A stretch of DNA of 64,000 nucleotides from Caulobacter sp. 602-2 (GTDB lineage: Bacteria > Pseudomonadota > Alphaproteobacteria > Caulobacterales > Caulobacteraceae): positions 25,749 to 89,748 of the forward strand of contig NZ_JAAKGT010000015.1 of NCBI RefSeq assembly GCF_011043625.1. Direction: 5' to 3'. Positions within the stretch are counted from its first letter, which is position 1; each line of letters opens with the position of its first letter. Of this stretch, positions 53,521-62,035 are shown piece by piece. The position numbers and the translations under genes were made by a program. Below the pieces are notes generated by a model. It had not been told where the DNA came from. It did no database searches and saw only the letters and a program-made list of their open reading frames with translations.

Positions 53521-54468
53521 TCAGTTGAAGACCGCCGGCAGGCTGCGCCCCAGCGACAGCCGCTCGGGCGCGGCGTCGTTCCACAGGTGGAAGCCGCCCT
53601 TAAAGTGCCGGACGATATGGAACTCGCCGCCCCGGTTCCAGAAGTGGTGATAGAGGAACGAGTCGTGGGCGATCGGATTGCCGATCAGGGTGTAGGTCTC
53701 GAAACTCGACGGACCCGAGCCATGCCGCTGGCGGACCACGCCATAGAGATTGAGGTCGTCGGCGATCACGCGGGCCAGCCGCGTTCCGGCGATCTCGGTC
53801 GCGCGGATCGGGTCGTTGGGCCTGATGTAGTGGCGGCTGGCGGCGATGGCCTGGGCGTCGACCGCTCCCAGCCCCCGCGCGGCGGCCACCGCCTGGATAG
53901 CGGCGGCGAACGGCGCGGAGGCGAAGCCCGTGCAGGCGATCGGCAGGTCTTGCGACAGGCCGGCGGCGGCGCGAAACAGCGCGGCCTGCGCCTCGGCCAT
54001 GGCGCCGCCCAGCGAATGGCCGGTGAAGGTGACGCGACGCACCGCCAGCCCCCGGGCCGTCAGCGCCGCGTGCGCGACCAGCGCGTAGTCGAGGGCCGCG
54101 ATGATGGTGCGGGTGTCGGTCAGCACGGCGGTCTTGAAGTTCAGCAGCCAGTCCAGCTCGCTGTCGGTGCCGCGGTTGACCACCACCAGCTCGCCCGGAC
54201 CCGGTGCGTAGAAGGCGAAGGCGTCGTAGCCGTTCGCCGGATCATTGGCCGGCGGAACCGGCGCGACCAGGTCCAGTTCGGCCAGCCACAGCGGCGCGGT
54301 GGCCTGGGTGGAAGGGTTGTGGAACGAGCGGTAGACCCAGGCGCTGAGCGCGGCCAGGGCCTCGTGCCCGGCGCCGAACGGCGCGCCCGAGCGCGCGTGG
54401 GCGCGGATGGCCGCGGCCAGGGCCGGGCTGCGCTCGCTGCGCGTGGGAACCTTCAACGGCACGGCCAT
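53521..54468 (-). CDS. Class 3 lipase-like alpha/beta hydrolase
   Basis: A 315-residue protein from the ATG at 54468 (or 54492). The catalytic elbow is TFTGHSLGGAMAEAQAALF, preceded by VVVNRGTDSELDWLLNFK, the class 3 lipase pattern of an R/G-T loop before the nucleophile. Acid and His are probably RPNDPI and FHIVRHFKGGFHLW, with HFWNRGG before it. No signal peptide. The gene is in a two-gene unit with the cysteine-containing protein. Confidence 0.85.
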   Translation of the reverse strand: MAVPLKVPTRSERSPALAAAIRAHARSGAPFGAGHEALAALSAWVYRSFHNPSTQATAPLWLAELDLVAPVPPANDPANGYDAFAFYAPGPGELVVVNRGTDSELDWLLNFKTAVLTDTRTIIAALDYALVAHAALTARGLAVRRVTFTGHSLGGAMAEAQAALFRAAAGLSQDLPIACTGFASAPFAAAIQAVAAARGLGAVDAQAIAASRHYIRPNDPIRATEIAGTRLARVIADDLNLYGVVRQRHGSGPSSFETYTLIGNPIAHDSFLYHHFWNRGGEFHIVRHFKGGFHLWNDAAPERLSLGRSLPAVFN

Positions 54469-54594
54469 GGCTCGCCCCCAGGTCGCTCGCATGTCGATGA
54501 CATATCAAGGGTAGATCGACGCCGCCTCGCCGGTCAACGCCCGCCCCGGTCCAGCCTCTTGCGCCCGGCCGCGAGCGGCGCGATCTAGGGAGCG

Positions 54595-55332
54595 ATGAAC
54601 CTCTTCCGCCCGCAGCCGAAAGCCGCCCCCCGACGCTTCGCCGACGGCGACCGGCTGGAGATCGAGCGCTGCGCCGTGCGGCTGAAGGTGGACGGCCGCG
54701 CGCGGCGGGTTTCGCTGCGGGTCGATCGGGCCAAGTCCGAGATCGTCGCCATCGCCCCCAACCAGCGCCGGCTGACCGAGGCCGTGGCCTTCGCCCACGA
54801 GAAGGCCGGCTGGATGAGCTTGCAGCTGGCCGCCCTGCCCGGCCGCCAGGTGATCGAGCCTGGCGGCGTGCTGAAGATCTGGGGCAAGGCCTATCGACTG
54901 GAGATCGGCCCCGGACGGGCGCGGATGACCGAGGACGCCCTGATCGCGCCCGACGACGCCAACTGGTCCTTGAAGATCCTGCGGCTGGTCAAGCACCAGG
55001 CGCTCGAGATCCTGACCGAACGGACCGCCCATCACGCAGGCCGGCTGGGACGGCCGATGCCGTCGGTGGCGGTGGCCGATCCCAAGGCGCGCTGGGGTTC
55101 GTGCCGGCCGGCCCGCCCCGGCGCGCCGGCGGCGATCCGCTACAGCTGGCGGCTGGTGCTGGCGCCGGCGGCGGTGGCCGACTACGTCGTCGCCCACGAA
55201 TGTGCGCACCTGGTCGAGGCCAATCACGGGCCGCGGTTCTGGGCGCTGTGCGAGACCCTGATCGGCGATCCCGCGCCGCACCGCGCCTGGCTGCGGAGCC
55301 ACGCCGCCGAGTTGCACGCGATCTCGGCTTAG
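54595..55332 (+). CDS. YgjP-like zinc metalloprotease (SprT-like)
   Basis: A 245-residue protein of the YgjP/DUF45 family. The zinc motif is His201-Glu202-x2-His205 in VVAHECAHL followed by EANHGPRFW; RWGSC (166-170) is the characteristic second motif. The role is not settled. It is divergent from the lipase pair and convergent with the peroxiredoxin gene, with a palindromic element between. Confidence 0.92.
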   Translation: MNLFRPQPKAAPRRFADGDRLEIERCAVRLKVDGRARRVSLRVDRAKSEIVAIAPNQRRLTEAVAFAHEKAGWMSLQLAALPGRQVIEPGGVLKIWGKAYRLEIGPGRARMTEDALIAPDDANWSLKILRLVKHQALEILTERTAHHAGRLGRPMPSVAVADPKARWGSCRPARPGAPAAIRYSWRLVLAPAAVADYVVAHECAHLVEANHGPRFWALCETLIGDPAPHRAWLRSHAAELHAISA

Positions 55333-55360
55333 GCCCCTCTCCTCCCCCCCCCAACGAAAA

Positions 55361-55457
55361 ATCCCCGCGAAGGCGGGGACCCAAGCTGACTCCAGGGATG
55401 CGGCCCGGCGTGTGACCGGCTCACATCATCAGCTTGGATCCCCGCCTACGCGGGGAT
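55361..55457. repeat. Palindromic intergenic element
   Basis: A 29-base arm (55361-55389) matches the inverted 55429-55457 at 27 of 29 positions, starting ATCCCCGCG and ending AAGCTGA. It lies between the convergent YgjP-like and peroxiredoxin genes and may terminate both. Confidence 0.8.
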
Positions 55458-55489
55458 GCTCGGAACAGAAGCTCCGGGCCAGGACAGCC

Positions 55490-55972
55490 TTACAGCTGGC
55501 CCAGCATGTAGTCGGCCGACGAGACCTTGAATTCGCCGGCTTCCTCGACGTTCAGCGTCGTGACGACGCCGTCCTTGGCGATCAGCGAGTAGCGCTGCGA
55601 GCGCGTGCCCATGCCGAACTTGCTGCCGTCGAAGTCCAGGCCGATGGCGCTGGTGAACGCGCCGTTGCCGTCGGCCAGCAGCACCACCTCGTCGGAGATG
55701 CCCTGGTCGGCGCCCCAGGCCTTCATCACGAAGACGTCGTTGACCGAGACGCAGGCGATCGTGTCGACGCCCTTGGCCTTCAGTTCGGCGGCCTTCTCCT
55801 TGAAGCCCGGCAGGTGCTTGGCCGAGCAGGTCGGGGTGAACGCGCCGGGGACGGCGAAGAGGGCGACGGTCTTGCCCTTGAAGAGTTCGTCGGAGGTGAC
55901 CGGAGCGGGGCCTTCGGCCGTGCTGGTCATGAACGTGGCCGCCGGAAGCGTGTCGCCAACCTTGATCGCCAT
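55490..55972 (-). CDS. Peroxiredoxin of the Prx5 type
   Basis: A 160-residue thiol peroxidase. The peroxidatic Cys49 is in PGAFTPTCS and the resolving candidate Cys74 in TIACVSVND, matching the Prx5/AhpE-type group. It reduces hydrogen peroxide and alkyl hydroperoxides. ATG at 55972; longer frames contain sequence of the neighbouring genes. Confidence 0.95.
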   Translation of the reverse strand: MAIKVGDTLPAATFMTSTAEGPAPVTSDELFKGKTVALFAVPGAFTPTCSAKHLPGFKEKAAELKAKGVDTIACVSVNDVFVMKAWGADQGISDEVVLLADGNGAFTSAIGLDFDGSKFGMGTRSQRYSLIAKDGVVTTLNVEEAGEFKVSSADYMLGQL

Positions 55973-56080
55973 GGTGTGATCCTGTGCTGAAAGGGCCGTC
56001 CGGAGATAAAGCGTCCGGATCGGTTCGCCAATAACGTGGTTTGACTTGAAACCGACGCGTTGTGTGCCGATCCTCAACAG

Positions 56081-56677
56081 ATGGACGCTCCCGAGACCGC
56101 TCCCCTCGACGGCGAGGGCCAATTCCTCACCGGCCGGCTCCTGGTGGCCATGCCGGGCATCGAAGACCCGCGCTTCGAGCGCGCCGTGGTCTATCTGTGC
56201 TCCCACGACGACGAACAGGCCATGGGCCTGGCGGTCAATCGCCCGGTCGAGGGCCTGACGGTCTACGAACTTCTCGACAAGCTGGGCGTCGAGCCCGAGG
56301 TGCGCGCGCCCAGCGACCTGGTCATGCTGGGCGGGCCGGTCGAGCGCGAGCGCGGCTTCGTGCTGCACACCGACGACTACGTCTCGCCGGATTCCACCTC
56401 GCCGGTCGCCGACGGCCTGGCCCTGACCGTGACCCGCGACGCGCTGGACGCCCTGGGCAGCCGCATACACCGACCGCGCCGCGCGATCCTGGCGCTGGGC
56501 TATTCCGGCTGGGGCCCCGGCCAGCTGGAACAGGAACTGCGCGACAACGTCTGGCTCATCTGCGACGCCGACGAGGCGCTGCTGTTCGGCGACGACCACG
56601 AAAGCAAGTGGACCCGGGCGCTGGCCAAGATCGGCATCACCGCCGACCACCTTTCGGCCCAGGCCGGACGGGCTTAA
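56081..56677 (+). CDS. YqgE/AlgH (UPF0301) family protein
   Basis: A 198-residue protein; the ATG at 56081 gives MDAPETAPLDGEGQFLTGRLLVAMPGIEDPRFERAVVYLCSHDDEQAMGLAVNRP, the family start. LMLGGPVERERGFVLH and ALGYSGWGPGQLEQEL confirm it. Function is unclear. In many genomes it sits by yqgF, but not here; its stop lies at the edge of a palindromic element. Confidence 0.93.
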   Translation: MDAPETAPLDGEGQFLTGRLLVAMPGIEDPRFERAVVYLCSHDDEQAMGLAVNRPVEGLTVYELLDKLGVEPEVRAPSDLVMLGGPVERERGFVLHTDDYVSPDSTSPVADGLALTVTRDALDALGSRIHRPRRAILALGYSGWGPGQLEQELRDNVWLICDADEALLFGDDHESKWTRALAKIGITADHLSAQAGRA

Positions 56678-56817
56678 AGACCCTCTCCCTGAAGGGGGAG
56701 GTGGCCCGGAGGGCCGGAGGGGGTGGAAACTCGGCGCCCCATCCGCTCCACAACGACCACGCAGACTTCCCCCACCGTCGGCTTCGCCGACACCTCCCCC
56801 TTCAGGGGGAGGGTCTT
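56677..56817. repeat. 141-bp inverted-repeat element
   Basis: A 27-base arm (56677-56703) matches the inverted 56791-56817 at 26 of 27 positions (CACCTCCCCCTTC core). The loop region has further GC-rich pairing. It lies between the convergent yqgE and pnp genes. Base 56677 is also the last base of the yqgE stop codon. Confidence 0.85.
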
Positions 56818-56823
56818 CAAACG

Positions 56824-56854
56824 CAAAACGGGCGGCCCCCTTCGGAGCCGCCCG
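56824..56854 (-). terminator. Intrinsic terminator of pnp
   Basis: On the minus strand, GGGCGGC and GCCGCCC pair and are followed by GTTTTGCG. It lies about 33 bases after the pnp stop. Confidence 0.75.
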
Positions 56855-56885
56855 CTGCATTTTCAGGTCGCCCTGAAAGCCGTCA

Positions 56886-59036
56886 TCAGGTGTTGACGGC
56901 TTCCTCCGGGGTCACTTCGGCCTTCTTCGACAGGTCTTCGCCCGTCGTCTGGTCGACGACCTTCATCGACAGCTTGGTCTTGCCGCGGTCGTCGAAGCCC
57001 AGGAGCTTCACCTTGACCATCTGGCCTTCCTTCAGCACGTCCGACGGCTTGGCGACGCGTTCGTTGCTGATCTGGCTGACGTGGACGAGGCCGTCCTTGG
57101 CGCCGAAGAAGTTCACGAAGGCGCCGAAATCGACGACCTTGACGACCTTGCCGTCGTAGATCGCGCCGACTTCAGCTTCCTGCGTGATCGACTTGATCCA
57201 GTCGATCGCGGCCTTGATCTTGGCGCCGTCCGAGGCCGAGACCTTCACGGTGCCTTCGTCGTTGATGTCGACCTTGGCGCCGGTGGTGGCGACGATCTCG
57301 CGGATCACCTTGCCGCCGGTGCCGATCACTTCACGGATCTTGTCGGTCGGGATGGTGATGGTCTCGATCTTCGGAGCGAACTCGCCGACGTCTTCACGCG
57401 GCGCTTCCATGGCCTTGTTCATCTCGCCGAGGATGTGCGCGCGGCCTTCCTTGGCTTGAGCCAGGGCCTGCTCCATGATCGCGGGCGTGATGCCGGCGAT
57501 CTTGATGTCCATCTGCAGCGAGGTCAGGCCTTCGCTGGTGCCGGCCACCTTGAAGTCCATGTCGCCCAGGTGATCTTCGTCGCCGAGGATGTCGGACAGA
57601 ACGGCGAAGCCGTCCTTTTCGAGGATCAGACCCATGGCGATGCCCGACACCGGACGGACCAGCGGAACGCCGGCGTCCATCATGGCCAGCGACGAACCGC
57701 AGACCGTGGCCATCGAGGACGAGCCGTTCGACTCGGTGATCTCGGAGACCAGACGGATGGTGTAGGGGAAATCTTCCTTGGCCGGCAGCATCGGGCGCAG
57801 GGCGCGCCAGGCCAGCTTGCCGTGGCCGATTTCGCGGCGGCCCGGCGAGCCCATGCGGCCCGTCTCACCCACCGAGTAGGGGGGGAAGTTGTAGTGCAGC
57901 AGGAAGGATTCCTTGTAGGTGCCTTCCAGGGCGTCGATGAACTGCTCGTCGTCGCCGGTGCCCAGGGTGGCGACCACGATCGCCTGGGTCTCGCCGCGGG
58001 TGAACAGGGCCGAACCGTGGGTGCGCGGCAGGATGCCGACTTCGCCCAGGATCGGACGGACGGTCTTCACGTCGCGGCCGTCGATGCGCAGGCCGGTGTC
58101 CAGGATGCCGCGACGAACGACGTCGGCTTCCAGTTCCTTGAAGATCGCGCCGAGCTTCAGCGGATCATAGCCTTCCGGCTTTTCGTCCGACTTGCCGAGG
58201 GCCGCGACGGCCTTCTTCTTGGCGGCGCCGATCGCTTCGTAGCGGTCTTGCTTCTTGGTGATCTTGTAGCCGGCGGCGATGTCTTCGCCGACGATGGCCT
58301 TCATCTCGGCCTTGATCGCGTCGGTGTCTTCCGGCTCGAACGCGAAGGGCTCCTTGGCGGCGTGCTCGGCCAGGTCGATGATGCCGTCGATGACGGTCTG
58401 CATCTGCTGGTGGGCGAAGTTGACGCCGCCCAGGACGATCTCTTCCGAGAGTTCCTTGATTTCGCTTTCGACCATCATCACGGCGTCGGCGGTGCCGGCC
58501 ACGACCAGGTCCATCGCGCTTTCCTTCAGCTCGTCGAGCGTCGGGTTCAGCACGTACTCACCGTTCACCCAGCCGACGCGGGCCGCGCCGATCGGGCCCA
58601 TGAACGGGGCGCCCGACAGGGTCAGGGCGGCCGAGGCGGCGACCATGCCCAGGATGTCGGGATCGTTCTCGAGGTCGTGCTGCAGCACGGTGACGACGAC
58701 CTGGACTTCGTTCTTGAAGCCCTTGACGAACAGCGGACGGATCGGACGGTCGATCAGGCGGGAGACCAGGGTCTCCTTTTCCGACGGACGACCTTCACGC
58801 TTGAAGTAGCCGCCGGGGATCTTGCCGGCCGCGAAGGTCTTTTCCTGATAGTTGACCGTCAGCGGGAAGAAATCTTGGCCCGGCTTCTGGGTCTTGGCGA
58901 ACACGGCGGTGGCCAGGACGACGGTTTCGCCCATGGTGGCCAGAACGGCGCCGTCGGCTTGACGGGCGATGCGACCGGTTTCGAGGACCAGCGTCTTGCC
59001 GCCCCACTCGATCGTCTTGCGCTTGATATCGAACAT
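56886..59036 (-). CDS. pnp: Polynucleotide phosphorylase
   Basis: A 716-residue exoribonuclease of the degradosome that trims RNA 3' to 5' with phosphate. Two RNase PH-like halves are clear (N: FFPLTVNYQEKTFAAGKIPGGYFKREGRPSE; C: NFPPYSVGETGRMGSPGRREIGHG), then a KH domain (VIGTGGKVIREI) and an S1 domain (VGAIYDGKVVKVVDFGAFVNFFGAKDGLVHVSQISNERV). The gene follows rpsO on the same strand. The order rpsO-pnp with a terminator between is typical of bacteria. Confidence 0.98.
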   Translation of the reverse strand: MFDIKRKTIEWGGKTLVLETGRIARQADGAVLATMGETVVLATAVFAKTQKPGQDFFPLTVNYQEKTFAAGKIPGGYFKREGRPSEKETLVSRLIDRPIRPLFVKGFKNEVQVVVTVLQHDLENDPDILGMVAASAALTLSGAPFMGPIGAARVGWVNGEYVLNPTLDELKESAMDLVVAGTADAVMMVESEIKELSEEIVLGGVNFAHQQMQTVIDGIIDLAEHAAKEPFAFEPEDTDAIKAEMKAIVGEDIAAGYKITKKQDRYEAIGAAKKKAVAALGKSDEKPEGYDPLKLGAIFKELEADVVRRGILDTGLRIDGRDVKTVRPILGEVGILPRTHGSALFTRGETQAIVVATLGTGDDEQFIDALEGTYKESFLLHYNFPPYSVGETGRMGSPGRREIGHGKLAWRALRPMLPAKEDFPYTIRLVSEITESNGSSSMATVCGSSLAMMDAGVPLVRPVSGIAMGLILEKDGFAVLSDILGDEDHLGDMDFKVAGTSEGLTSLQMDIKIAGITPAIMEQALAQAKEGRAHILGEMNKAMEAPREDVGEFAPKIETITIPTDKIREVIGTGGKVIREIVATTGAKVDINDEGTVKVSASDGAKIKAAIDWIKSITQEAEVGAIYDGKVVKVVDFGAFVNFFGAKDGLVHVSQISNERVAKPSDVLKEGQMVKVKLLGFDDRGKTKLSMKVVDQTTGEDLSKKAEVTPEEAVNT

Positions 59037-59247
59037 TTATCTTCTTTCGGTTCCCGCGGGCGGATTCCCGTCGGGCGTGGACAGGGGCGGACGGCCAATG
59101 GAGCCGGCCCGATGATCCTCATCCTAATGCGACAGGCGGGGGTTTGAGGACGTGAACCCTCGCACGTACTGGGCGCCGCCCCGTCAGGAGCGATACCCTT
59201 GGATCGTCCACCTCGGCCTGTCTCGAGATGGCTGATCCCAAATAGCG

Positions 59248-59279
59248 TTCCGCCGCCTTACCGGGGTAAGGCGGCGGAA
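59248..59279 (-). terminator. Hairpin after rpsO
   Basis: A 14-bp stem (TTCCGCCGCCTTAC with GTAAGGCGGCGGAA) and a short loop begins 8 bases after the rpsO stop. There is no strong T-run. It resembles the t1 structure between rpsO and pnp in E. coli in position, and may attenuate pnp expression. The rest of 59037-59247 is the pnp leader and shows no gene. Confidence 0.75.
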
Positions 59280-59286
59280 ATGCGCC

Positions 59287-59556
59287 TTAGCGGCGCAGAC
59301 CCAGCTTCTCGATGAGAGCCGCGTAACGGCCTTCGTCGGACTTCTTCAGGTGGTCGAGGAGACGGCGACGCTGGGAAACCAGCTTCAGCAGGCCACGACG
59401 GCTGTGGTTGTCCTTCTTGTGGGTCTTGAAGTGCTCGGTCAGGTTCGAGATGCGCTCCGAGAGGATCGCGACCTGGACTTCAGCGCTGCCGGTGTCACCC
59501 TCGGTGCGGGCGTGCTCGGCGATAAGAGCGCTCTTGCGCTCGGCAGTGATCGACAT
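59287..59556 (-). CDS. rpsO: 30S ribosomal protein S15
   Basis: An 89-residue ribosomal protein that binds 16S rRNA early in 30S assembly. The sequence is typical: EHARTEGDTGSAEVQVAILSERISNLTEHFKTHKKDNHSRRGLLKLVSQRRRLLDHLKKSDEGRYAALIEKLGLRR. ATG at 59556. The gap from truB is 14 bases, so it is probably transcribed from the rbfA-truB operon as well. Confidence 0.99.
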   Translation of the reverse strand: MSITAERKSALIAEHARTEGDTGSAEVQVAILSERISNLTEHFKTHKKDNHSRRGLLKLVSQRRRLLDHLKKSDEGRYAALIEKLGLRR

Positions 59557-59570
59557 CGGGTTGTCTCCGC

Positions 59571-60503
59571 TCAGGTGAGTTGGAAGACCCGCACCGGATT
59601 GAGCTTTCCGGCGCGCATCTCGCACAAGGCGACCAAGCGTTCTCCGGACATGGCGGAAACGGTGCGATCGCCGGGCGTAAGCTCGGCTTTCAGCGTTTCC
59701 ACCTGCCTGGGTAGCAGAACGATGGCGCGTCCTTGCGCAAGCCGGAAGGCGTCTTCGTCGGTCACGGCCAACGCCGGGATGTCGTCCAGCGCGGTCTCGA
59801 CCGGAAGCAATGCCTCCGACAGACGGGCCTCATAGCTCAAATTCTCCAGAGTTTCCAGGCTTATCGCCGTTTCCTCCGAGAACTGGCCCACCCGCGTTCG
59901 GCGAAGCTGGCTGACATGTCCACAGGCGCCGAGCGCGGCCGCCAGATCCCGGACCACGGCGCGCACATAGGTGCCCTTGCCGCATTCCATCTCCAGCTCC
60001 ACGTGGTCGACATCGGGAACCGACAGCACGCGCAGGGCGTGGATCGTCACCTTGCGGGTCTGAAGCTCGAACTCCACCCCGTCGCGGGCCAGGTCATAGG
60101 CCCGCTCGCCGTCGACCTTGATGGCCGAGAAGTTCGGCGGAACCTGGTCGACCTCGCCGACGAAGGCGGGAAGAGCGGCCTCGATCGCCGCCAGGACCGG
60201 GCGCACGTCCGACGACGCGGTCGTCTCGCCCTCGCGATCCAGCGTGGTCGTGTTGCGGCCCCACTCGATGGTGAAGCGATAGGCCTTGTCGGCGTCCATC
60301 AGGAACGGGACGGTCTTGGTCGCCTCGCCCAGGGCCAGCGGCAGGATCCCCGTCGCCAGCGGATCCAGCGTGCCGGCGTGGCCCGCCTTCTGGGCGTTGA
60401 ACGCCCGGCGTACGCGGGAGACGGCGCTGGTCGAGGTCAGGTCGTAGGGCTTGTCCAGGCACACCCAGCCGGAGACGGCGTCGCCCTTCTTGCGGCGGCC
60501 CAT
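59571..60503 (-). CDS. truB: tRNA pseudouridine(55) synthase
   Basis: A 310-residue pseudouridine synthase modifying U55 in the T-loop of tRNAs. The catalytic Asp47 is in GHAGTLDPLATG. The KPYDLTSTSAVSRVRR motif and a C-terminal PUA-like part are seen. It is three bases after the rbfA stop, so the two are in one operon. Confidence 0.97.
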   Translation of the reverse strand: MGRRKKGDAVSGWVCLDKPYDLTSTSAVSRVRRAFNAQKAGHAGTLDPLATGILPLALGEATKTVPFLMDADKAYRFTIEWGRNTTTLDREGETTASSDVRPVLAAIEAALPAFVGEVDQVPPNFSAIKVDGERAYDLARDGVEFELQTRKVTIHALRVLSVPDVDHVELEMECGKGTYVRAVVRDLAAALGACGHVSQLRRTRVGQFSEETAISLETLENLSYEARLSEALLPVETALDDIPALAVTDEDAFRLAQGRAIVLLPRQVETLKAELTPGDRTVSAMSGERLVALCEMRAGKLNPVRVFQLT

Positions 60504-60506
60504 GGA

Positions 60507-60971
60507 TCAGTCCTCGTCTTCTTCGTCGAGCACGTCCGAGAGACGGCGCTCGGTGTCCTGGCGCACGCGCGGATCGAGGAACAGCTTGTCCATGTAGGCG
60601 GCCGTGCCGAAGCTCTCGTCGTGCAGGAACTTCAGGTCGGGCGTGAACTTCATGTCGATCGAGCGGCCGAGGCGCCCGCGCAGGAACTTCGAGACCCGGT
60701 TCAGGCCCTTGATGATCTCGTCGACGTTCTGGGCCACGCCCTGGTCGACCAGGCCCGCGCCCAGCGGTTCGACGAAGCAGACGGCGTGCCGCAGGTCGGG
60801 GCTCATGCGCACTTCGGAGACGGTGATGGTGACGCCGGCCAGGGCCTCGTCCTGCAGCTCCTCCTCGCGGAGGATGTCGACGAGGGCGTGGCGGATCAGT
60901 TCGCCGGCGCGGAGCTGGCGTTGCGACGGACCCACCGGGCCCGTCTTGGACTTGTCGGAATGGCGCTTCAT
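60507..60971 (-). CDS. rbfA: Ribosome-binding factor A
   Basis: A 154-residue small KH-like protein that matures the 30S subunit. RQLRAGELIRHALVDIL and VTITVSEVRMSPDLRHAVCFVEPLG with LGRSIDMKFTPDLKFLHDESF are the family features; the acidic end DVLDEEDED is present. ATG at 60971. In most bacteria infB precedes rbfA; here the next gene upstream (61055) is unrelated. Confidence 0.97.
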   Translation of the reverse strand: MKRHSDKSKTGPVGPSQRQLRAGELIRHALVDILREEELQDEALAGVTITVSEVRMSPDLRHAVCFVEPLGAGLVDQGVAQNVDEIIKGLNRVSKFLRGRLGRSIDMKFTPDLKFLHDESFGTAAYMDKLFLDPRVRQDTERRLSDVLDEEDED

Positions 60972-61054
60972 GGCGCGGATAGCCTTTGCAGCCCGGCCGG
61001 CGGATCGAACGCCGGTAGCGCGGGGGAAAATCGAAGGCGCGGTGTCTAGGCGCG

Positions 61055-62014
61055 TTAGGGCCGGAAGTCCAGCCCGCGGGCCAGGCCCGGCGAGAGTCCG
61101 GCGAACTCCGAGACATCCGGATGGGTCAGGCCCGGGCCCCGACGGCGCCCGCCGGTGATCTGGCCGGCCGCCTGCGCGGCGGCGGGCTGCGACGTGCAGG
61201 CCGAAGCGGCCTCGGCCAGCGCCCAGGGCTGTCCGCTCGTCCGCGCCTTGAAGAAGTCGATGACCCGACGCGCGACCCTCATGCCTTCGCCGTCGGGCCG
61301 ATCGCGGTCGAGATGGACGGTCAGCACCGAATGGGGATCGGGCAGGCCGGGCTTCTGCGGCGCGTCGGCGTCCTCCAGGCTGATCAGTTCGGCGCGGGGG
61401 CCGAACTCGTTCTTCAGGCGGCGAAAGCGCGCGCAGGGCACCAGCCGGTCGGACTTGTAGCGCAGGGCGATCAGCGAAAGGTCCTCGTTCTTGAAACGCT
61501 CGCGGGCGTGGTCGAGCTCCTGCTCCGAGCAATCCAGGCCGCTCTTGCCGAAGAATGGCAGGGACGGCTCGGCCAGCACCGGGGCCACCACGGCCGGCTC
61601 GGTCATCATCGCCAGCGCGAAGCCGCCGGTGAAGCACATGCCCACCGCGCCGACGCCCTTGCCGCCGCATTCGGCGTGGACCTGCCGCGCCAGCGCCTTC
61701 AGCCAGTCGACGATCGGGCTGGACTGCCCACCGCGCCATATCGTGAACTCGTGGTTGACGCAGGCCAGCCGAAAGGTGGTGGCGTTGACATAGCCCTTGG
61801 TCACCGCCCGCCCGGGTTCGCCGAACAGGCTGGGGCAGAAGACGGTCATGCCGGCGGCGGCGACGTCGCGGGCGAACTCGAGCACCGTCGGATGCAGGCC
61901 CGGGATCTCGTGGATGACGATCACCGCCGGACCCGACCCCATCCGCCAGACCGGCCGGGCCCAGGGGCCGTGCTTGAACTCGAACTTGGAAAAGCCCTCG
62001 AACACGTCGTCCAT
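61055..62014 (-). CDS. Dienelactone hydrolase family protein
   Basis: A 319-residue alpha/beta hydrolase. The family's Cys nucleophile is in GAVGMCFTGGFALAM and the Glu in VIHEIPGLHPTVLE. The C-terminal acid/His part is in LRYKSDRLVP and PHSVLTVHLDRD. Last 40 residues are extra and basic. It may hydrolyse dienelactone or other lactone-like compounds in aromatic degradation. It is directly upstream of rbfA on the same strand, 84 bases away. Confidence 0.85.
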   Translation of the reverse strand: MDDVFEGFSKFEFKHGPWARPVWRMGSGPAVIVIHEIPGLHPTVLEFARDVAAAGMTVFCPSLFGEPGRAVTKGYVNATTFRLACVNHEFTIWRGGQSSPIVDWLKALARQVHAECGGKGVGAVGMCFTGGFALAMMTEPAVVAPVLAEPSLPFFGKSGLDCSEQELDHARERFKNEDLSLIALRYKSDRLVPCARFRRLKNEFGPRAELISLEDADAPQKPGLPDPHSVLTVHLDRDRPDGEGMRVARRVIDFFKARTSGQPWALAEAASACTSQPAAAQAAGQITGGRRRGPGLTHPDVSEFAGLSPGLARGLDFRP

Positions 62015-62035
62015 ACGCCCCTCCCCCCGTCAGGA

